Below, one piece after another: positions 5,820 through 11,101 of a DNA stretch of 11,101 bases. The first letter of the stretch is position 1. The number at the start of each line of letters is the position of its first letter. The stretch lies in NCBI GenBank assembly GCA_964547415.1, contig CAZJNX010000160.1:1-11101 (forward strand), given 5' to 3'. This stretch comes from CAZJNX01 sp964547415. GTDB taxonomy: Bacteria > Pseudomonadota > Alphaproteobacteria > Rhizobiales > Amorphaceae. The notes beneath the pieces are model-generated. The model was not told the origin of the DNA, ran no database searches, and saw only the letters and a program-made list of their open reading frames with translations. A program made the translations under genes and the position numbers.

Positions 5820-6635
5820 ATGGCCGCCCCGTTCTCCATCAACACCTACGCCTACACCATGACCCATACGGCGCGGGAGACGATCGCCCACCTGACGGAT
5901 GAGGGTTACGACGCCTTCGAGCTGATGATGTACCCGGGCCACCTGTGGCCGACGGAGCTTTCCGAGCCCGAGGCGCGGGCGATCCGCCGCCTCGCAGAGG
6001 AGCGCGGCGCGCGCCTCGTCTCCCTCAACATGCCGAACATCGACATCAACGTGGGCGCGGCCTCCGAGGAGATGCGCACCTATTCCCTCGACCTCCTGTC
6101 GGCGTTCGTGCGCGTCGCCGGGCGGCTGTCGATCCCTTACGTCATCGTCGGCCCGGGCAAGGCAAACCCGCTGTTTCCCGCCCCGCGGGAGGAGATGGAC
6201 GGGCGCTTCTTCGCCGCCCTCGACCGGCTCGCGCCGATCGCGGCGGCGGAAGGCGTCACCCTCCTCGTGGAGAACATGCCGTTCGCGTACCTGCCGGGTG
6301 CGGGCGAGCTCATGGAGGCGGTGGACCGGTACGGGAACCCGGACATCGGCGTCATCTACGACGTCGCCAACGGCCACTTCATCGGCGAGGACCCGTCGGA
6401 GGGCCTGCGCCGCGTCGCCTCGCGCCTGAAGCTCATCCACCTGTCGGACACGGGCCAGCGGGTCTATCGCCACGACCCGGTGGGCGAGGGCGACGTGCCG
6501 TTCGAGAGCCTCCACGGAGCGCTCGCGGAGGTGGCGCCTCCGGATAAGCTCATGCTGGAGATCATCTCGAAGACGCCGGACGAGGCCATCGCCGACAGCG
6601 TCCGCCGCCTGAAGGAGCGCATGGCCGTTTCCTGA
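5820..6635 (+). CDS. TIM-barrel sugar phosphate isomerase/epimerase family protein
   Basis: A 271-residue protein of the xylose-isomerase-like TIM-barrel (AP endonuclease 2) superfamily, which includes inosose dehydratase/isomerase, hydroxypyruvate isomerase and ketose 3-epimerases. The first strand is FSINTYAYTM and E34 follows in DAFELMMYPG. The expected metal-binding set is present: E151 in LLVENMP, D181 in VIYDVANGHF, H207 in LIHLSDTG and E247 in LMLEIIS. H218 in RHDPVGEGDVPF lies where relatives place another active-site residue. It therefore looks catalytically competent with a divalent metal. AAGGAG sits eight bases before the start at 5820. It is the last gene of the divergent operon and would act on the keto or aldose product of the two upstream dehydrogenases. 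The precise reaction (aldose-ketose isomerisation, epimerisation or dehydration) cannot be decided from sequence alone. Confidence 0.88.
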   Translation: MAAPFSINTYAYTMTHTARETIAHLTDEGYDAFELMMYPGHLWPTELSEPEARAIRRLAEERGARLVSLNMPNIDINVGAASEEMRTYSLDLLSAFVRVAGRLSIPYVIVGPGKANPLFPAPREEMDGRFFAALDRLAPIAAAEGVTLLVENMPFAYLPGAGELMEAVDRYGNPDIGVIYDVANGHFIGEDPSEGLRRVASRLKLIHLSDTGQRVYRHDPVGEGDVPFESLHGALAEVAPPDKLMLEIISKTPDEAIADSVRRLKERMAVS

Positions 6636-6836
6636 CGCGCGGGGGAGGGGAGGGCGCTTTCCCTTCTCCTTCCGGAGGCGGACGGATCCCCGTTGGGCAC
6701 GCCGCGAACGCCCCCAGACGCCCGGCAAGGCCGGTGCGCGCCGGGGCGAACGGATGCGTTTGCGCGGCCCGCGCCTTTCTGCATGTATGGCGTGACCGCC
6801 GGGGGCTGTCCGCCGGCGGGTGCGACAGGGGTCCCC
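6636..6836 (+). other. Intergenic region after the catabolic operon
   Basis: This 201-bp gap separates the isomerase from the imelysin-like gene. The first 40 bases hold purine-rich then pyrimidine-rich runs (GGGGAGGGGAGGG, then TCCCTTCTCC). They can fold into a wobble-rich hairpin, but without a U tract, so termination is only possible. The frame of the downstream gene is open through part of the gap (from 6693) but has no protein character there. No other gene is seen. Confidence 0.4.
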
Positions 6837-7946
6837 ATGGAAGCCCACCGACCGGGGACGGCGTGCCGCCGCCGCGCCGCCCTCGCCGTCCTCCTCGCCT
6901 CTCTCCTCGCCGTGCCCGGCCCGGGAGAGGGGGCCGTTCCCCTTGCCCCGACCGGTCCGGACCGGCTGATCGAGGCCGCCGTCGACAACCACCTCGTGCC
7001 CGTCTTCGGCACCTTCGCCCGGCAGACCGGGCGGCTGAAGCGCGCCGTGGTGCGGGCCTGCACGCTCCCCTCGGACGCCTCGCGCCGGGCCTTCCTGTTC
7101 GCCATGGAAGAGACGGTCGCCGCCTTCGGCGCCATCGCCGTCCTGCGCTTCGGCCCGGGCGTGGAGACGAGCGAGATCGCCCGCTCCGGCGCGGCCGTCA
7201 GCACCGCGAGCCAGGCGGCCGATGCGGTGGAGGCGGCGCTGTCGGGCCGTGCCTCCCTGCCGCGGAGCCTCGCCGAGCTGCGGGCCGCGCCCGCCGCGCT
7301 CCAGGGGCTGCCGGCCCTCGAGCACACGCTCTTCGCCCCCCTCGCCGACGGGGCGCGGCCGCTCAGCGAGGGGCGCTGTCGCCTCGCCCGGATGATCGCG
7401 GCGAACCTTGCCGGCATGGCCGCCGACATGCACGCCGACTGGGCCGACCCCGGTCGCTTCCGCGGGCTCTTCACCATGCCGGGGCCCGACAACGCGCGCT
7501 ACGCCTCCCGCCGCGCCGTCCGCCAGGAGATCGTGGAGGTGGCGCTCGCGGGCGTCAGCGGGCTGCAGGCCGAACTCTCCCCCCTCGCCCAGGGGCAGGA
7601 CCCGGCCGGCCCATTCGGCGAGCAGCGCACCTTTTCCGCCTCGCCCCTGCAGGTCGCCTTCATCGAGGGCTACGCCGGCGGCCTGTCGCGCCTTCTCGCC
7701 CGGCGCGCCTTCGGCCGCGTCCTCGGCGAGGCGGCGACGCCCGCCCTCGTCCAGGTGCGCGGTCACCTGGGCCGGGCGCTCGGCGCCGTCTCCGCGGTGG
7801 AGCCCGACGACGGCATCGACGGCGACGAGCGCGCCCTCCTCGCCACCGCGACGGCCCACGTCGCCGTCACCCAGGTCCTGATGGCGGGCGACGTGGCGGC
7901 GGCGGCGGACGTCTCCCTCACCCCGTTCCGCGAGCTCCTGCGCTAG
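6837..7946 (+). CDS. Imelysin-like (M75 family) secreted protein
   Basis: A 369-residue protein with an N-terminal signal peptide (arginine cluster RRR at 11-13, hydrophobic core to about 26, likely cleavage near residue 33), so it is exported to the periplasm. The segment LQGLPALEHTLF (residues 155-166) is the hallmark of imelysin-like helical-bundle proteins, and the start of the mature part (DRLIEAAVDNHLVPVFGTFA) also fits. In the better-known members the motif is GxHxxE. Here it reads GLPALE, so the histidine is replaced by P159 while E162 is kept, as in a common alphaproteobacterial subgroup. Imelysin-like proteins are often iron-regulated and placed with iron-uptake genes, but none is adjacent here and peptidase activity is doubtful. 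ATG at 6837 is chosen because the signal peptide begins there and AGGGG precedes it. The frame extends to 6693 without support. Confidence 0.8.
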   Translation: MEAHRPGTACRRRAALAVLLASLLAVPGPGEGAVPLAPTGPDRLIEAAVDNHLVPVFGTFARQTGRLKRAVVRACTLPSDASRRAFLFAMEETVAAFGAIAVLRFGPGVETSEIARSGAAVSTASQAADAVEAALSGRASLPRSLAELRAAPAALQGLPALEHTLFAPLADGARPLSEGRCRLARMIAANLAGMAADMHADWADPGRFRGLFTMPGPDNARYASRRAVRQEIVEVALAGVSGLQAELSPLAQGQDPAGPFGEQRTFSASPLQVAFIEGYAGGLSRLLARRAFGRVLGEAATPALVQVRGHLGRALGAVSAVEPDDGIDGDERALLATATAHVAVTQVLMAGDVAAAADVSLTPFRELLR

Positions 7947-7986
7947 CGGCGCCCGCCCGATGCCTTGCGCGGGCGCCGGGCATCGG
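7947..7986 (+). promoter_or_regulatory. Two interleaved inverted repeats before rlmE
   Basis: Directly after the imelysin-gene stop, arm A (7947-7956) pairs perfectly with A' (7969-7978) over 10 bp. Arm B (7957-7964) pairs perfectly with B' (7979-7986) over 8 bp, and the order is A-B-A'-B'. The two hairpins exclude each other, because each loop contains an arm of the other, and there are no spare bases for a full pseudoknot. Such a layout is typical of attenuators or switching leaders. There is no U tract. It may simply mark the imelysin-gene end. Confidence 0.5.
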
Positions 7987-8000
7987 CCACGTGGGGAGAG

Positions 8001-8017
8001 GCCCCGGCGGTCGGGGC
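8001..8017 (+). other. Small hairpin in the rlmE leader
   Basis: GCCCCG (8001-8006) and CGGGGC (8012-8017) form a 6-bp stem with a 5-base loop, about 20 bases before the rlmE start. The 8-bp palindrome CCACGTGG at 7987-7994 lies just upstream of it. Together with the interleaved repeats this makes the whole 91-bp rlmE leader highly structured. Confidence 0.4.
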
Positions 8018-8037
8018 GGACACGGCACGGAACATCC

Positions 8038-8742
8038 ATGGGCACGGGCGAGCGGGACGGCGGGCGCGGCACGCGCGAGTCGAGGCAGCGGGTGAAGACC
8101 GCCCGGGGCCGGAAGACCTCGTCCACCCGCTGGCTGGAGCGGCACCTCAACGACCCCTACGTCCACCGCGCCCGCAAGGAGGGCTACCGCTCCCGCGCGG
8201 CCTACAAGCTGATCGAGATCGACGACAGGCACCGCATCCTGAGGCGCGGCGGCGCGGTGGTGGACCTCGGCGCGGCGCCCGGCGGCTGGTCCCAGGTGGC
8301 CGCGGACAGGACGGGCGCGGCCGCGGGGGGCGGCGGCACCGTGGTCGCCATCGACAGGCTGGGGATGGACCCGCTGCCGGGGGTCACGATCCTCACTGCG
8401 GACTTCCAGGGCGAGGACGCGCCCGCGGCGATCGAGGCGGCCCTCGGCGGGCGGCGGGCCGACGTCGTCCTGTCGGACCTCGCCGCCGAGACGACGGGCC
8501 ACCGGCAGACGGACCACCTGAGGACCATGCACCTCGCCGAACTCGCCCACGACTTCGCCCGTTCGGTGCTGGCGCCAGGCGGGGCGTTCCTTTCCAAGGT
8601 GTTCCAGGGCGGGACGGAGGGGGAGCTCCTCGCCGCGCTCCGCCGGGAGTTCCGCACCGTCCGCCACGTGAAGCCGGCCGCGAGCCGGGCGGGCTCGGTG
8701 GAGCTTTACGTCCTCGCCACCGGCTTCCGGGCAAGCGCGTAG
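8038..8742 (+). CDS. rlmE: 23S rRNA (uridine-2'-O)-methyltransferase RlmE (FtsJ/RrmJ)
   Basis: RlmE uses S-adenosylmethionine to methylate the 2'-hydroxyl of U2552 (E. coli numbering) in the A-loop of 23S rRNA, a late step of 50S subunit maturation. The 234-residue protein begins with a basic, glycine-rich tail (1-27), then SSTRWLERHLNDPYVHRARKEGYRSRAAYKL. The SAM pocket is DLGAAPGGWSQ (76-86). The full catalytic tetrad K57, D147, K187 and E222 can be placed in RAAYKL, LSDLAAE, SKVFQGG and GSVELYVLATG. The basic N-terminal extension is typical of alphaproteobacterial members. ATG at 8038 is chosen because the frame upstream to 7960 lies in the structured leader. Its ribosome site is weak (ACGGAA). 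The 3' end overlaps the converging exporter gene by 37 bp, starting just after the codon of E222. Confidence 0.95.
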   Translation: MGTGERDGGRGTRESRQRVKTARGRKTSSTRWLERHLNDPYVHRARKEGYRSRAAYKLIEIDDRHRILRRGGAVVDLGAAPGGWSQVAADRTGAAAGGGGTVVAIDRLGMDPLPGVTILTADFQGEDAPAAIEAALGGRRADVVLSDLAAETTGHRQTDHLRTMHLAELAHDFARSVLAPGGAFLSKVFQGGTEGELLAALRREFRTVRHVKPAASRAGSVELYVLATGFRASA

Positions 8743-10139
8743 GCGGGCTGACGGTCCGACGGGGCGGCGAGCGCGGCCCCCGCGTCGGCCGGCAGGCGCG
8801 CGAAGATCAGGACCGAGGTGACCGAGACCGAGGCGACCACGAGGAAGGCGACCAGGAAGTCGCCCGGGAAGAGCGCGGCCGTCTCCCGCCCGTAGCGCTG
8901 GAACTCCAGGATCGCGCCCGCGACGGCGACCCCGCAGGCGAGCGAGATCTGCTGGCCGACGCTGTAGAGGCTGGTCGCGCGGCTCATGCGCGCCTCGTCC
9001 ACGTCGGCGTAGGCCATGGCGTTGAGGCAGGTGAACTGGAGCGAGCGGAAGAACCCGCCGAACAGGAGGACCCCCACGATCAGCGCCGCGCCGATCTCGA
9101 GCGAGAAGAGCGCCATCGACCCCAGGAAGGCCGCGCTGATCACCCCGTTCACGACGAGGACGCGGCGGAAGCCGAAGCGCGCCACGATGGGCTTCGCCGT
9201 CGCCTTCATGAGGAGGGCGCCCGCCGCGGAAAAGAGGGTGAGGCTGCCCGCCTCGAACGGCGTCATGCCGAGGCCGAGCTGCAGGCTGAGCGGCAACAGG
9301 AACGGCACCGCCCCGACGCCGATGCGAAACAGGAGCCCGCCCGTCATCGCCGCGTTGAAGGTCGGCAGGCGCATGAGCGTGAGGTCGAGGAGCGGGTGGG
9401 AAAGGCGCCGCGCGCGGATGAGGTAAAGGCCGATCGCGACCGCCCCCGCCGCCACCATGGCGAGCGCCACGGGAAGCGGCAGCATGTTCTGCCCGAGCAC
9501 CGACAGGCCGAAGACGAGGCCCGACAGGCCGATCCCCGACAGGACGAAGCCGATCCCGTCGAGCGGCGGCGGGGCGGGCGCTGGCACCTTGTCGATGAAG
9601 ATCGACACCAGCACGAGCCCCACGATCCCCACCGGCACGTTGATCCAGAAGATCCACCGCCAGTCGGAATAGGTGGTGATGAAGCCGCCGAGCGGCGGTC
9701 CCATGAGCGGCCCGAGGAGAGCGGGGACGGTGAGCCAGGCGAGCGCCGACAGGAGCTCGGGCTTGGGCGTCGTCCTCAGGATGACGAGGCGGCCGACGGG
9801 CACCATCATCGCCCCGCCCGCCCCTTGCAGGATCCGCGCGAGCACGAACTCGGTGAGGGAGGTGGAGAGCGAGCAGGCGACCGAGCCCGCGATGAACACC
9901 ACGATCGCCGCCCGGAACACGGTGCGCGCGCCGAACCGGTCCGCCGCCCAGCCCGACACGGGGATGAAGGTGGCGAGGCTGATGAGGTAGGCCGTGAGCG
10001 CCAGCTTCAGCTTGATCGGGTCGGTCCCGAGGTCGGCCGCGATGGCCGGCAGGGACGTGGCGATCACCGTCGAATCGATGTTCTCCATGAACAGGGCCGA
10101 TGCGACGATGAGGGCTGTCAGCTGCGGTCGGGTCACCAT
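8706..10139 (-). CDS. MFS multidrug exporter, DHA2 (EmrB/QacA-like) family
   Basis: A 477-residue inner-membrane protein of the major facilitator superfamily that probably exports drugs or other toxic compounds in exchange for protons. Family motifs appear in order: MENIDSTVIATSLPAIAADL in helix 1 (18-37, motif D1 with acidic D22), GWAADRFGARTVF (motif A, 63-75), RILQGAGGA (102-110), GPLMGPPLGG (antiporter motif C, 143-152) and DWRWIFWINVPVG (159-171). The remaining hydrophobic segments suit a 14-helix DHA2 transporter. ATG at 10139 (MVTRPQ) is preferred because GGAGAG stands immediately upstream and helix 1 starts soon after. An in-frame ATG at 10214 would add 25 polar residues. No TetR-type regulator or membrane-fusion partner is next to it. 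It is divergent from guaB, sharing a 171-bp gap, and convergent with rlmE, with 37 bp of overlap. Confidence 0.92.
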   Translation of the reverse strand: MVTRPQLTALIVASALFMENIDSTVIATSLPAIAADLGTDPIKLKLALTAYLISLATFIPVSGWAADRFGARTVFRAAIVVFIAGSVACSLSTSLTEFVLARILQGAGGAMMVPVGRLVILRTTPKPELLSALAWLTVPALLGPLMGPPLGGFITTYSDWRWIFWINVPVGIVGLVLVSIFIDKVPAPAPPPLDGIGFVLSGIGLSGLVFGLSVLGQNMLPLPVALAMVAAGAVAIGLYLIRARRLSHPLLDLTLMRLPTFNAAMTGGLLFRIGVGAVPFLLPLSLQLGLGMTPFEAGSLTLFSAAGALLMKATAKPIVARFGFRRVLVVNGVISAAFLGSMALFSLEIGAALIVGVLLFGGFFRSLQFTCLNAMAYADVDEARMSRATSLYSVGQQISLACGVAVAGAILEFQRYGRETAALFPGDFLVAFLVVASVSVTSVLIFARLPADAGAALAAPSDRQPAYALARKPVART

Positions 10140-10310
10140 CTCTCCGTCGGTTCGCGCAGGGCGACCGGCGGCCGCGTCGGCAGGGGTTGTAGGGCATGGC
10201 AGGCCCGCTGGCACCGACGGGCGCTTTCACCCTGCCCTGCACCGTGGTAGGGGCACCCCGATCGGGCGGGCCGCCCGGGTCGCGGCCAGCCCCCGCGGGG
10301 GAGCCGGACC
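10140..10310. promoter_or_regulatory. Divergent intergenic region between MFS gene and guaB
   Basis: This 171-bp gap must hold the promoters of both genes, but I cannot assign -35 and -10 boxes confidently in its GC-rich sequence. Within the guaB leader, CGGGCGG and CCGCCCG (10263-10277) form a compact inverted repeat. The 12-base palindrome CCCCCGCGGGGG (10290-10301) overlaps the guaB ribosome site GGGGGAG (10297-10303). Pairing of the C run with the G run could hide the ribosome site. Confidence 0.4.
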
Positions 10311-11101
10311 ATGGCCGAGATCATCGACACAGTGACGGGGCGCGAGGCGCTCACCTTCGACGACGTGCTGCTGGAGCCGGGGCACTCGCAGGTGCTGCCG
10401 GCCGGCACGTCCATCAGGACGCGCCTCACGCGCACGCTGGAGCTCAACCTTCCCATCCTGTCGGCGGCGATGGACACCGTCACCGAGGCGCCGCTCGCCA
10501 TCGCCATGGCGCAGGCCGGCGGGATCGGCGTCATCCACCGCAACATGAGCCCGGAGGAGCAGGCCGAGGCCGTCCGCCAGGTGAAGAAGTTCGAGTCGGG
10601 CATGGTGGTGAACCCGGTCGTCATCGGGCCGGACGCCAAGCTGTCGGACGCCCTCGCCCTCATGGAGGCCTACCGCATCTCCGGCATCCCGGTGGTCGAG
10701 AACGGCGGGCGGGGCGGTCACGTCGCCGGGCGCCTCGTCGGCATCCTGACCAACCGGGACGTGCGCTTCGCCTCCGACCCGGACACCCCCGTCTACGCCC
10801 TGATGACGCGGGAGAACCTCGTCACCGTCCGCGACACGGTGAACCAGGACGAGGCCAAGCGGCTCCTCCACCAGCACCGGATCGAGAAGCTCCTCGTGGT
10901 GGACGAGCGGATGAACTGCGTGGGCCTCGTCACCGTGAAGGACATTGAGAAGGCCCAGCTGAACCCCCACGCCGCCAAGGACGAGCAGGGGCGCCTTCGC
11001 TGCGCCGCCGCCACCACCGTCGGCGACAACGGGATCGAGCGGACCGAGCGGCTCGTCGACGCGGGCGTCGACCTCGTGGTGGTGGACACCGCCCACGGCC
11101 A
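10311..11101 (+). CDS. guaB: IMP dehydrogenase GuaB, N-terminal part (cut by window end)
   Basis: IMP dehydrogenase oxidises IMP to XMP with NAD, the committed step of guanine nucleotide synthesis, as a cytoplasmic tetramer. The 263 codons in the window cover about half of the usual length near 490-500 residues. LTFDDVLLEPGHSQVLP (14-30) and LPILSAAMDTVTE (47-59) are the classic first barrel strands, and AGGIGVIHRNM (69-79) follows. Residues about 97-215 are the paired CBS (Bateman) domains, seen in NPVVI, DALALMEAYRISGIPVVE, LVGILTNRDVRF and HRIEKLLVVDE. The barrel resumes with AAATTVGDN and ends in the window at DLVVVDTAHGH, part of the NAD site. The catalytic cysteine loop lies beyond the edge. 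ATG at 10311 has GGGGGAG seven bases upstream. The frame is open to the edge with no damage. Confidence 0.97.
   Translation, partial: MAEIIDTVTGREALTFDDVLLEPGHSQVLPAGTSIRTRLTRTLELNLPILSAAMDTVTEAPLAIAMAQAGGIGVIHRNMSPEEQAEAVRQVKKFESGMVVNPVVIGPDAKLSDALALMEAYRISGIPVVENGGRGGHVAGRLVGILTNRDVRFASDPDTPVYALMTRENLVTVRDTVNQDEAKRLLHQHRIEKLLVVDERMNCVGLVTVKDIEKAQLNPHAAKDEQGRLRCAAATTVGDNGIERTERLVDAGVDLVVVDTAHG

Noticed and set aside
7947..7986. H-type pseudoknot formed by A:A' and B:B' together
   Set aside because: There are no linker bases between A and B or between A' and B', so both full stems cannot form at once. Mutually exclusive hairpins are more likely.
5340..8150. A 936-codon open frame on the minus strand across the SDR, isomerase, imelysin-like and rlmE genes
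   Set aside because: It is antisense to four well-supported genes. Its translation is arginine-, glycine- and alanine-rich without domains, as expected for non-coding frames in GC-rich DNA.
7918..10250. Very long open frames on both strands across rlmE, the MFS gene and the guaB leader
   Set aside because: They lie in other frames of the exporter and rlmE and have low-complexity composition and no motifs. The exporter frame explains the region.
1..11101. tRNA, rRNA, CRISPR array or prophage genes
   Set aside because: No cloverleaf-like segment, regularly spaced repeats, or phage or Cas protein signatures were seen on either strand.

Overview
The window comes from a GC-rich (roughly 70%) alphaproteobacterium, probably of the Hyphomicrobiales. 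This is inferred from base composition, codon choice, the rlmE / MFS exporter / guaB neighbourhood and the alphaproteobacterial style of the RlmE sequence. It holds ten protein genes, one of them a pseudogene and one cut by the window edge. I see no rRNA, tRNA or CRISPR array.

Left part (1-2875, minus strand): a tripartite tricarboxylate transporter operon, tctC-tctB-tctA, read right to left. tctC (periplasmic binding protein) and tctB (small membrane subunit) look intact. A perfect 15-bp hairpin lies between them. tctA (large membrane subunit) is broken twice: an amber codon replaces a usually conserved tryptophan, and TctA similarity stops near position 58, where a less GC-rich stretch begins that may be the edge of an insertion.

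Middle part (3110-6635, plus strand): a compact divergent operon of four genes. They encode a dimeric alpha/beta-barrel (EthD-like) protein, a Gfo/Idh/MocA-type dehydrogenase, an extended SDR-type NAD-dependent dehydrogenase/epimerase and a TIM-barrel sugar isomerase/epimerase. With the transporter they look like an uptake and oxidation/isomerisation module for a sugar acid or polyol-like carboxylate. I cannot name the substrate, and no regulator, aldolase, dehydratase or kinase is in view. The 234-bp divergent intergenic region holds overlapping candidate promoters around a small inverted repeat. One half of that region (TCATGTGARAAAC) recurs before the dehydrogenase gene.

Right part (6837-11101): an imelysin-like secreted protein, the 23S rRNA methyltransferase rlmE preceded by a leader with two interleaved inverted repeats, a convergent DHA2-type drug exporter whose 3' end overlaps rlmE by 37 bp, and the divergent start of guaB (IMP dehydrogenase), which runs off the window. 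rlmE and guaB are housekeeping genes, so the transporter/catabolic block looks like an accessory insertion beside a core region.
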